Positions 7,786 to 15,297 of a stretch of DNA of 28,415 nucleotides are shown here, in pieces. Below the pieces are notes generated by a model that saw only the letters and a program-made list of their open reading frames with translations, was not told the DNA's origin and made no database searches. The translations under genes and the position numbers were made by a program. Source of the stretch: Clostridia bacterium (lineage in GTDB: Bacteria > Bacillota > Clostridia > Christensenellales > QALW01); the NCBI GenBank assembly GCA_900769815.1, contig CAAGID010000016.1:1-28415 (forward strand), in the 5' to 3' direction. How positions within the stretch are numbered: position 1 is the stretch's first letter; every line of letters starts with the position of its first letter.

Positions 7786-8135
7786 GATTTTACCTTATTG
7801 CCTATAAGACCCTCGGAATAAAGTATTCCGCAAGCCTCGTAAAGACGTTTATCAGAAGTCATTATAACGATACCTGCTTCCTTTGCAAGCTCAAGCATTT
7901 CCTCCGTAGGTGTTTTTGACCGTACAAAAACCACGCAAACCATATCCATCATAACCGCAGTGCGGATTACCTGGGGGTTTACAAGACCTGTTAAAAGAAC
8001 AGCCTGATCCTTAACGTAAGCAAGCACGTCACTCATCAAATCACAACCGCAAGCTGAATATACGTGCCGGGATAAAGAATCTTCACAGCATAAAACCTCG
8101 GCATCCAAAAGCTCTTTTATTGTACTGATTTTCAT
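7782..8135 (-). CDS. Stand-alone DRTGG-domain protein, first copy
   Basis: 117 residues with the DRTGG-like core: ALLTGLVNPQVIRTAVMMDMVCVVFVR-type strands followed by PTEEMLELAKEAGIVIMTSD and a C-terminal YEACGILYSEG. It has Cys residues near the N-terminus (C16, C17) and C29/C31, a cluster lacking in the second copy. No enzyme motif is visible. The family is generally seen as a regulatory ligand-binding module. It is the second gene of the operon, 20 nt after hndA, and overlaps the RsbW-like gene by four bases. It pairs with that ATPase as the second DRTGG protein lies near the GHKL ATPase. Confidence 0.75.
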   Translation of the reverse strand: MKISTIKELLDAEVLCCEDSLSRHVYSACGCDLMSDVLAYVKDQAVLLTGLVNPQVIRTAVMMDMVCVVFVRSKTPTEEMLELAKEAGIVIMTSDKRLYEACGILYSEGLIGNKVKS

Positions 8136-8155
8136 AACTTATAAGCGTTCCTTTT

Positions 8156-8632
8156 TTAGTATTTTGCTAAAATATCCTTAACTTCGCTGGGAAGAAGTTT
8201 ACCGTAAACATCTTCGTTAATGGTCATAACAGGTGCAAGACCGCAGCAGCCTAAGCAGCGTGTGTCCTGAATTGAGAATTTGCCATCAGCAGTTGTCTGA
8301 CCTGCTTCAATACCGAGAATATTTTTAACCTCGTCTAAAATTGCTGCAGCACCCTTAACATAGCACGCAGTACCCTGGCAAACTGCAACAACGTAGTCGC
8401 CCTTGGGTTCAAGTGTAAACTGTGCATAGAAGGTTGCTATGCCGTAAAGCTCAGCTACGGGAACGCCTGTTTTAGCAGAAATGAACTCCTGCACTTCAAG
8501 TGAAACGCAGCCTAAAAGCTTCTGTGCCTGCTGCATAATGGGCATCATTTTGCCCTGGTCATCCTTTACTTCTTCAATGAATCTTGCAAGTTCATCAAAG
8601 GCAGCCTGCTTCTGTTCTTGTGTTAAAGCCAT
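8156..8632 (-). CDS. hndA: NuoE-like [2Fe-2S] subunit of the bifurcating hydrogenase (HydC/HndA)
   Basis: 158 residues, the usual length of NuoE/HndA. It carries one [2Fe-2S] cluster in a thioredoxin-like fold with ligands C85 and C90 (VCQGTAC) and C126 and C130 (RCLGCC). The helical N-terminus (about 1-75, ending TGVPVAELYGIATFYAQF) is typical of the family. It transfers electrons alongside the NuoF-like flavoprotein. It is the first gene of the operon, preceded by an AGGAGG ribosome site on the minus strand and by the TATAAT promoter at 8701. The other catalytic subunits are six genes downstream, so the complex is split by the regulatory-looking block. Confidence 0.93.
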   Translation of the reverse strand: MALTQEQKQAAFDELARFIEEVKDDQGKMMPIMQQAQKLLGCVSLEVQEFISAKTGVPVAELYGIATFYAQFTLEPKGDYVVAVCQGTACYVKGAAAILDEVKNILGIEAGQTTADGKFSIQDTRCLGCCGLAPVMTINEDVYGKLLPSEVKDILAKY

Positions 8633-8700
8633 TTTAAGTCCTCCTAAAAGTAATTGTTTTTACGTTCAATATGCTTTAATGCGTATTTGCGTACATTGAC

Positions 8701-8709
8701 ATTATAACA
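8701..8709 (-). promoter_or_regulatory. Extended -10 promoter for the hydrogenase operon
   Basis: On the minus strand the sequence reads TGTTATAAT, an extended -10 box with perfect TATAAT, about 70 bases upstream of hndA. The -35 position is poor (GTGCAT at 17-nt spacing), which is common for extended -10 promoters. About 60 bases of leader follow; no riboswitch fold was recognised in it. Confidence 0.6.
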
Positions 8710-8842
8710 CATTTTACTTTTAAATGCACGAACTTTTTTATAAAAAACATAAAAAATACTTAAATTTACAAATATATCTTTGTTTTAACTTGATTGTGTT
8801 GTTTTCTGTTTTATTTGCCCTTTTAAATGTTGTTTTAGTTTT

Positions 8843-8873
8843 TAAAAAAAACGGCTTGCTCAACGCAAGTCGT
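8843..8873 (-). terminator. Intrinsic terminator after tatD
   Basis: Read on the minus strand, arms ACGACTTGC and GCAAGCCGT (one internal mismatch, 5-nt loop) are followed by an uninterrupted run of eight T. It starts seven bases after the tatD stop, ending the metK-to-tatD run. The 135 bases between it and the hydrogenase promoter are AT-rich, and I see nothing else in them. Confidence 0.85.
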
Positions 8874-8879
8874 CAATTC

Positions 8880-9650
8880 TTAACACAGTTTTTTAAAAAG
8901 TCTTTTTGCATTGTTATTAGTAATTTCAATAACCTCTTGCGGAGTCATATTCCAAACCATTGCAATATGCTCAGCAATATAAATAATATTAGTGGAATCA
9001 TTCCGCTTGCCTCGGTTAGGTACGGGGGCAAGGTAGGGCGAATCGGTTTCCAATAAAATTCTGTCCTTGGGAATATATTTTAAATTTTCCTGAGCACGGA
9101 CTGAATTTTTAAAGGTGCACGTTCCGCCGAAGGAAAAATACAAGCCCATATTAAGACATATTTTTGCCGTTTCATTGCTCTCGGAAAAACAATGCATAAG
9201 TCCGTTATCTATTTTTTCGCTTTTAATAATTTCAAGCATATCCCCTATTGCATCGCGGGAATGGATTATAACGGGCAAATCTGCTTTTTTGGCTTCCGTT
9301 ACCTGCATAATAAAAGCCTTTTTCTGAACCGCTTTTTCGGGGTTAGAATCCCAATAATAATCAAGACCCACTTCCCCTACGCCAACGCACTTTTTATGTT
9401 GCCACAATTCTCTTAATTTTTTAAGATTTTCTTCATTTAACGTATCAGCGTCGGAGGGATGCACACCTGCGCAAAAATACATATGTTCGTATTTATCGGC
9501 AATGTCACGTATTTTAAGACTGTCCTCAACGTTGCACCCTGCATCAATGGCATAGAGTACGTTTTTCGAAGGAAAGGATGAAATTACTTCATCCCTATCC
9601 TCATTAAATCTATTATCTTCATAGTGGCAGTGAACGTCAATAAACTTCAT
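8880..9650 (-). CDS. tatD: TatD-family metal-dependent DNase/hydrolase
   Basis: 256 residues, the normal length for TatD. Metal and catalytic residues are visible in order: DVHCHYED (H7, H9), GEVGLDYYW (E93), IIHSRDA (H130), LMHCFSES (H153) and LLETDSPYLAP (D203). TatD proteins are cytoplasmic 3'-5' exonucleases acting on single-stranded or damaged DNA and RNA; the name does not imply a role in Tat export. The ATG overlaps the metG stop by one base (TAATG), the classic metG-tatD coupling of Firmicutes. Confidence 0.95.
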   Translation of the reverse strand: MKFIDVHCHYEDNRFNEDRDEVISSFPSKNVLYAIDAGCNVEDSLKIRDIADKYEHMYFCAGVHPSDADTLNEENLKKLRELWQHKKCVGVGEVGLDYYWDSNPEKAVQKKAFIMQVTEAKKADLPVIIHSRDAIGDMLEIIKSEKIDNGLMHCFSESNETAKICLNMGLYFSFGGTCTFKNSVRAQENLKYIPKDRILLETDSPYLAPVPNRGKRNDSTNIIYIAEHIAMVWNMTPQEVIEITNNNAKRLFKKLC

Positions 9651-11593
9651 TATCTTACTTCACAGCCTGCACCAAAGGCTTTTTCGGGGGAAACAAGTGA
9701 AAGATTGCCGTTTTCATCTTCAGCGCAGAGAATCATACCCTCACTTAACACACCGCGAAGCTTTGCGGGCTTTAAGTTTGCAACTAACACAACGGTTTTA
9801 CCTACCATTTCTTCGGGAGTATAGTGCTTGGCAATACCTGAAACTACGGTACGCTCTCTTTCGCCGTCATTTAACGTCATAACGAGCAATTTATCTGATT
9901 TTTCAAGCTTCTGTGCAGTTAAAACTTTTGCAGTTTTTAATTGAACGGAAGCAAACCGGTCAATAGAAATTTCTTCAACCTGTTTCTTTTCTTCCTCAGC
10001 CTTTTTAGCCATTTCGGCTTCTTTTTTAGCCTTTTCTTCCTCCTGAGCCTTAAACTCAGCCTCAATATCAATTCTGGGGAATAAAACTTCAGCCTTTGTT
10101 ATTTTGCTTCCTGCCTTGATTACACCGAATTTCTTTATGGAATCAAAGGTTGTAAGGCTCTCATCAACACCTAAAGAGGCTTGAATTTTAGCAGGAGATT
10201 TTGTCATAACGGGAGCAATGAGAACGGATATAATTCTTACACATTCTGCTAAATTATACATTACAGTTGCAAGTCTTCCCTTTTTGCTTTCGTCTTTAGC
10301 AAGAGCCCAGGGCATAGTTTCATCAATATATTTATTGCAACGTGAAACGAGCTTCCATATTTCAACTAAAGCCGTAGAAAGCTGGAATTCGTCCATCTTT
10401 TTAGCAAATTCCGTATAAGTATTTTCAGCTAAAGCAATAAGCTCGCTGTCGGGGTCTTCAGAAACCTCAGGTTGAGGAAGAATACCGCCGAAATACTTTT
10501 CTATCATAGCGCAGGTACGGGAAACAAGGTTACCTAAATCGTTGGCTAAATCGGAATTTATACGTGAAAAAAGTGCTTCGTTGGTAAAGTTACCGTCGGA
10601 GCCAAAGGGCATTTCACGCATTAAGAAATAGCGGATGGAGTCAACACCGTACTTATTGCACAATACCACGGGGTCAACAACGTTACCGCGGGATTTACTC
10701 ATTTTTTCGCCGCCGAAAACGAGCCAGCCGTGACCGAATACCTGCTTAGGCAACGGTAAATCAAGTGCCATAAGCATTGCAGGCCATATAATTGTATGGA
10801 AGCGGATAATTTCTTTACCAACAAGATGTACGTCACAGGGCCAATATTTATCAAATAATTCGTGGTTATCGGTAGTATAGCCAAGCTTTGTAATGTAGTT
10901 TGAAAGGGCGTCAATCCACACGTAAACAACGTGCTTTTCATCAAATGTTACAGGAATACCCCATTTAATGCTTGTACGGGATACACACAAATCTTCAAGA
11001 CCGGGCTTTAAGAAGTTATTTATCATTTCCTTTGCACGGCTTGCAGGCTGAATAAACTCAGGGTGGCTTTCAATATACTCAATGAGTCTGTCCTGATACT
11101 TTGAAAGCTTAAAGAAATAACTTTCTTCTCTTGTCTTTTCAACAGGTCTTCCGCAGTCGGGGCATTTGCCGTCAACTAACTGTGTTTCAGTAAAGAAGCT
11201 TTCGCAGGGAGTACAGTACCAGCCCTCGTATTCTGATTTATAAATATCGCCTTGGTCGTAGAGCTTTTTAAATATCTTCTGTACCGCTTCAACGTGGTAG
11301 TCGTCAGTTGTGCGGATAAAGCCGTCGTATTTTACGTCCATAAGCTCCCAAAGCTTTTTAACACCTTCAACGATATGGTCAACGTATTCCTGGGGAGTTT
11401 TGCCTGCCTCTTTAGCCTTTCTTTCGATTTTCTGACCGTGCTCGTCAGTACCGGTCAAAAAATAAACGTCATAGCCCTGCATACGCTTAAAGCGTGCAAT
11501 GGTATCGGCGGCAACCGAGCAATAGCTGTGACCGATATGAAGATTATCACTTGGGTAATATATGGGTGTTGAAATGTAATAAGGTTTTTTCAT
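9650..11593 (-). CDS. metG: Methionyl-tRNA synthetase
   Basis: Charges tRNA-Met with methionine. 647 residues: a class I catalytic core with HIGHSY (19-24) and KMSKS (297-301), a zinc-binding insert with C127, C130, C144 and C147, an anticodon-binding helical domain, a lysine/glutamate-rich linker near 515-545 (predicted coiled coil), and a C-terminal EMAPII-like tRNA-binding domain (about 545-647). This is the long MetG form found in Clostridia and Bacillus. It lies 9 nt after tsaD and overlaps tatD by one base. No T-box leader is present directly upstream, as expected for an internal operon gene. Confidence 0.97.
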   Translation of the reverse strand: MKKPYYISTPIYYPSDNLHIGHSYCSVAADTIARFKRMQGYDVYFLTGTDEHGQKIERKAKEAGKTPQEYVDHIVEGVKKLWELMDVKYDGFIRTTDDYHVEAVQKIFKKLYDQGDIYKSEYEGWYCTPCESFFTETQLVDGKCPDCGRPVEKTREESYFFKLSKYQDRLIEYIESHPEFIQPASRAKEMINNFLKPGLEDLCVSRTSIKWGIPVTFDEKHVVYVWIDALSNYITKLGYTTDNHELFDKYWPCDVHLVGKEIIRFHTIIWPAMLMALDLPLPKQVFGHGWLVFGGEKMSKSRGNVVDPVVLCNKYGVDSIRYFLMREMPFGSDGNFTNEALFSRINSDLANDLGNLVSRTCAMIEKYFGGILPQPEVSEDPDSELIALAENTYTEFAKKMDEFQLSTALVEIWKLVSRCNKYIDETMPWALAKDESKKGRLATVMYNLAECVRIISVLIAPVMTKSPAKIQASLGVDESLTTFDSIKKFGVIKAGSKITKAEVLFPRIDIEAEFKAQEEEKAKKEAEMAKKAEEEKKQVEEISIDRFASVQLKTAKVLTAQKLEKSDKLLVMTLNDGERERTVVSGIAKHYTPEEMVGKTVVLVANLKPAKLRGVLSEGMILCAEDENGNLSLVSPEKAFGAGCEVR

Positions 11594-11602
11594 AAATTTA
11601 TC

Positions 11603-12676
11603 TCACTTTCTGTAAAATTCGTCTAATCCGCCTGTAGCGAATGCATTTAATTCCATATCAGAAATCTTTCCGCTCATTAACGTATAAAAGCCTGCTGAGC
11701 CAATCATTGCGGCGTTATCTGTGCAAAGCACGGGGGAAGGATAATATAATTCTATCTGCGCATCTCTGCACATTCGGTCAATTTCGTTTCTGAGACGTGA
11801 GTTTGCCGCTACGCCTCCTGCCATAACGATTTTATTATAGCCTATATCCTTTGCCGCCTTAACCGCTTTTTCAGTAAGCATTCTTACAACACTCTTTTGA
11901 AAACTTGCGGCGATATCTGCCTTTGGTAAGCTTTCGCCTTTCTGGGTTAAATTATGTGCAAGATTAACAACTGCCGTTTTAACACCCGAAAAAGAGAAAT
12001 CATAATTATCCTCTTTTTCAAGATGAGTTGTAAAGTTATAGGCATCAATGTTGCCTTCCTTTGCCAATTCGTCAATTTTAACACCGCCGGGGTAGCCTAA
12101 ATCAAGAACCCTTGCAACCTTATCAAAGGCTTCGCCAACTGCATCGTCTCTTGTTGCTCCCATAAGTGAAAAATCACAGTAATCGCTTACCTTTAATATA
12201 TGGCTGTGTCCCCCTGATACCGCCAAAGCGATAAAGGGCGGTTTTAACTGAGGAAACTCAATAAAGTTTGCCGAAATATGCCCTTGAATATGATGAACGC
12301 CTATTAAGGGAATCTTTTTTGCAAAGGCAAGACCTTTTGCGTAATTCACGCCCGTTAAAAGTGCTCCTATAAGTCCGGGACCTTGAGTTACTGCAACAGC
12401 CTCAATATCATCTAAAGTGACTCCTGCTTTTTCTAAAGCCTCCGAAACAACGGGAACAAGAGCCGTAGTGTGTGACCGTGAAGCGATTTCAGGCACTACT
12501 CCCCCATACTTTTTATGAATGGGTATCTGGGTGGAAATTACGTTTGAAAGTAAAATCCTGCCGTCCTTTACAACTGCCGCACTTGTTTCGTCACAAGAGG
12601 ACTCTATTGCAAGAATCAATGCACTTTGCTTTTTTATTAAATTGTCTGCTTTTTCTTTTGCAATTTCAAAATACAT
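11603..12676 (-). CDS. tsaD: tRNA N6-adenosine threonylcarbamoyltransferase TsaD
   Basis: Catalyses the transfer step in making t6A37 in ANN-decoding tRNAs, working with TsaB and TsaE, which are not in this window. 357 residues of the ASKHA fold: LAIESSCDETSAAVV (22-36), the metal-binding HxxxH (H129, H133 in GVHHIQGH), and the nucleotide-binding MAGGVAANSRLR near residue 280. The first 18 residues (rich in K and E) extend beyond the usual start, and no clear ribosome site precedes this ATG, so the true start may be slightly internal. It begins 2 nt after the stop of the membrane protein gene upstream, indicating coupling. Confidence 0.95.
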   Translation of the reverse strand: MYFEIAKEKADNLIKKQSALILAIESSCDETSAAVVKDGRILLSNVISTQIPIHKKYGGVVPEIASRSHTTALVPVVSEALEKAGVTLDDIEAVAVTQGPGLIGALLTGVNYAKGLAFAKKIPLIGVHHIQGHISANFIEFPQLKPPFIALAVSGGHSHILKVSDYCDFSLMGATRDDAVGEAFDKVARVLDLGYPGGVKIDELAKEGNIDAYNFTTHLEKEDNYDFSFSGVKTAVVNLAHNLTQKGESLPKADIAASFQKSVVRMLTEKAVKAAKDIGYNKIVMAGGVAANSRLRNEIDRMCRDAQIELYYPSPVLCTDNAAMIGSAGFYTLMSGKISDMELNAFATGGLDEFYRK

Positions 12677-12678
12677 AA

Positions 12679-13881
12679 TTACTGATATAAATAATCCTCA
12701 TTTGGGTCATAATGTTTTTTCTTTGATATTTTGGTTAACAAATAGCCTATAAATATAGGTGCAATCATCGTAAAATCAAAAAATCTTACCGCACCCTTTG
12801 CAAAATCATTTTTGAAGCCCTGCCCCATTAAAAGCGAGGAAACAGAGTTTTCACTAAAATTAAATACCTGATTAAATCCCCACTCCGAAGGCACATAAAT
12901 GGATAAAAGGTTAATTAAAACTAAAAGAATTACTGAAATTATAACGGTATATAAGCCTATACCGAAAAGACTTGTTCTTTTTTCCTTTTTAACGGTATAA
13001 ATGCACAGAATCACAGATATAACAAACAATACTCCTGCAATAATCTTAAGGGCATTGTTTATCTTGGATGCTCTTAATAACTGTACTTTTTCTTCTTCCG
13101 TAACAAGATTAACTTCAGGACCTATCTTTTGTGCAACGGCATCGTTGGTAAGGGTTTCTTCATAGGAATACATAACCTTAACGCCTGCACTGCCAGAAAG
13201 TGAAGCCATAGAAAATTCAACCGTTATGTCCTTAACATCGCCCTTATTTAAATATGCACGAAGCTTAGTGCTTTTACTTTTAGGCGAAAATAAGATATTT
13301 TCAGTATTTTCAACATTTTCAGATTTTATTGAGCCGTCCTTTAAAACTGAAATCTTTTTTAATGAAAATTCAAGCTCCTTGTTTTCACTATCGAAAATTT
13401 TAAGGTTACTTAATTTCACGCCCTCAAAATCAGCATTTGCAAGAGGGCAGGAAAACTCAATAAAAACTAAATTATCAAGACTCTCATTAGAATATTTTGC
13501 TTTTGTTAAAGCCCTAACTGTTTCGAAATATTTATCACTTAAGGTAATGGACTTTTTAAATCCTGAAAAATTCTTTCCGCTAAAAATTGAGCCCATTTCC
13601 GTAAAGGTTTTTTCGTAATCTTGGGGCTTTCCTTTTTCAGTTACGGTAAAATCTTTTTTATTACCCTTAAGCATTTCAATATAGTTGTGATACAGTACAC
13701 TGTAATCATCACTGCTTACAAGATTAAGGGTTTCCTGATGATTATATTTATCGTTCTGCCTTAACCAAAAATCCTCATTTACAATAACGCTGGTTAAGGT
13801 AAAAACCGCCATACAAAAAGTAAGGGTAATACCGAGAAAAATTCCCGCAAATCTTGAAAGTGAAGTAACTTTTCTTTTCAT
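12679..13881 (-). CDS. DUF1461/TIGR01906-like integral membrane protein with a large extracytoplasmic insertion
   Basis: 400 residues, about twice the length I expect for the DUF1461 family. Predicted membrane helices are near 12-34, 278-296, 305-328 and 366-384. The family-like pieces are the post-helix segment around SSDDYSVLYHNYIEMLKGNKKDF (56-78), the LVTEEEKVQLLRASK stretch (259-273) just before helix 2, and the loop around WGFNQVFNFSENSV (334-347). Between residues 85 and 255 lies an inserted region with many short beta-like strands, Ser/Lys-rich and with one Cys (145), likely outside the membrane. Function is unknown. It lies directly upstream of tsaD (2 nt). The assignment rests on pattern, not a search, so it is moderate. 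Confidence 0.6.
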   Translation of the reverse strand: MKRKVTSLSRFAGIFLGITLTFCMAVFTLTSVIVNEDFWLRQNDKYNHQETLNLVSSDDYSVLYHNYIEMLKGNKKDFTVTEKGKPQDYEKTFTEMGSIFSGKNFSGFKKSITLSDKYFETVRALTKAKYSNESLDNLVFIEFSCPLANADFEGVKLSNLKIFDSENKELEFSLKKISVLKDGSIKSENVENTENILFSPKSKSTKLRAYLNKGDVKDITVEFSMASLSGSAGVKVMYSYEETLTNDAVAQKIGPEVNLVTEEEKVQLLRASKINNALKIIAGVLFVISVILCIYTVKKEKRTSLFGIGLYTVIISVILLVLINLLSIYVPSEWGFNQVFNFSENSVSSLLMGQGFKNDFAKGAVRFFDFTMIAPIFIGYLLTKISKKKHYDPNEDYLYQ

Positions 13882-13897
13882 TATTTATCCCTCTTGT

Positions 13898-14155
13898 CTA
13901 GCCAAATCATTATAGCTTGAACCAGCCTTAAACGGCTGAATTTGGCTATATTTGGTTTTGTCGTCCTTTTAAGGCGGACCTGCCTTAATGCGTCCTCCGC
14001 ACCCAAATCTAATCAAAATTGAGCCGTTTCAGGTCGAAGATTTAAAAATGATAAAATTTTTGTTTTAACAAGGAAAAGACCGCAGGTAATATCGGAAATA
14101 TTATCAAGGGCTTTGACGCAGTTAAAACGTAAATTTTACATTTTAAAACTGATTC
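13898..14155 (+). repeat. Palindromic intergenic region with structured repeat, copy F
   Basis: The prfB-DUF1461 gap. The left part has TAGCCAAAT pairing with ATTTGGCTA around an inner CAGCC-TTAAAC-GGCTG hairpin, then a GC-richer stretch with GGAC/GTCC pairing. The right part (about 14040-14150) has the same nested plan as copies A-E without close sequence identity: outer arms around TTTAAAAATGATAAAATTTT and TTAAAACGTAAATTTTACAT, then ACAAGG, an inner hairpin GGTAATAT-CGGA-AATATTATC, and GACGCAG before the right arm. Both neighbours are read on the minus strand, so transcription between them would pass through it. Confidence 0.55.
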
Positions 14156-14158
14156 AAG

Positions 14159-15260
14159 TTACAATGGTTTGGCTAAATAAGCTCTGATAAACATTTCAAG
14201 GTCGCCATCCATAACCGCCTGAACGTTTGCCGTTTCAGCATTGGTGCGGTGGTCCTTTACCATATTATAGGGATGGAATACGTAGGAGCGAATCTGACTG
14301 CCCCACTCGATTTTCTTTACGTCACCGCGAAGTTCAAGCTCTTTTTCTTCACGCTCCCGTTCTCTTAACTCAATAAGCTTTGAGCGAAGCATATTCATTG
14401 CTGTTTCACGGTTCTGTATCTGTGAACGCTCCTGCTGACACTGTACGATAATGCCAGTAGGCTTATGAATAATACGAATAGCCGATTCAGTTTTATTAAT
14501 GTGCTGTCCGCCTGCACCGGTTGACCTTCTTGTTTCAACCTCAATATCCTCAGGTGGAATAACTATGGTGTTGTCCTCCTCGATTTCAGGCATAACCTCT
14601 AAAGACGAAAAAGAAGTATGTCTTCTTGCATTGGAGTCAAAGGGCGAAATTCTTACCAAGCGGTGTACGCCCTTTTCAGCCTTTAAAAAGCCGTAAGCGT
14701 TAGTTCCCGATGCCCTGAAGGTAACGCTTTTTGTACCTGCCTCGTCCCCTGCAAGATAGTCAAGAATATCCACCTGATAGCCCGACTTTTCACAGTATCT
14801 GCGATACATTCTGAAAAGCATATCTGTCCAATCCTGAGCCTCAGTACCGCCTGCACCTGCGTGAAGAGTCAAAATGGCGTTGTTCATATCGTATTCGCCC
14901 GTAAGCATCGTTTCAAGCTGTAACTTTTCAACGCGTGCTTCCAATAAATCAAGCTCTTTGCCTACTTCCTTTGCGGTGTCCTCGTCGTCCATTTCAACAC
15001 CAAGCTCAATCATAGCAAAAATGTCTTCAAGGCTTTTATCGAAGCTTTCAAGCTCTTTTACTTTTGTCTCTAAAGATGCAAGTTCTTTATTTCTTTTTTG
15101 TGCCTTTTCCTGGTCAAGCCAGAAATCAGGCTCAGCCATTTCCTCGTTAAGCTCTAAAATTCTCTCCTTCATCCCTTGCGGGTTAAAGGGATTCACCTGC
15201 CAATTTGATATTTTCAGCTGCCTGATTAGCACGCTGTTTATAAGAATCGAATTCTATCAA
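14159..15260 (-). CDS. prfB: Peptide chain release factor 2 with programmed +1 frameshift
   Basis: Recognises UGA and UAA stops in the ribosome. The main frame (from 15182 down) has the RF2 SPF tripeptide (in RISPFDSNARR) and the catalytic GGQ (STGAGGQHINKTES). The N-terminus is in another frame: TTG at 15260 (AAGGAG nine bases upstream) encodes MIEFDSYKQRANQAAENIKL and AGESL, then hits TAA at 15185-15183. A +1 slip at CTT-TAA-C (15188-15182) joins L25 to NPQGMKERI, giving about 366 residues, the normal RF2 length. An in-frame ATG at 15269 lies too close to the ribosome site. An internal Shine-Dalgarno-like AGGTGA lies four bases before CTT. The usual stop at this site is UGA; here it is UAA. 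The gene follows secA by 37 nt. Confidence 0.93.
15182..15200 (-). promoter_or_regulatory. Programmed +1 frameshift site of prfB (CTT TAA C)
   Basis: On the minus strand the bases read GCAGGTGAATCCCTTTAAC. AGGTGA can act as the stimulatory Shine-Dalgarno-like element, CTT is the slip codon, TAA is the zero-frame stop and C completes the motif. Peptidyl-tRNA-Leu can re-pair from CUU to UUU. The motif position (codon 25-26) matches the known RF2 site. The stop identity differs from the usual UGA. Confidence 0.85.
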
Positions 15261-15297
15261 ATTTATCATCTCCTTATGGGTTTATCTACCCTTATTA

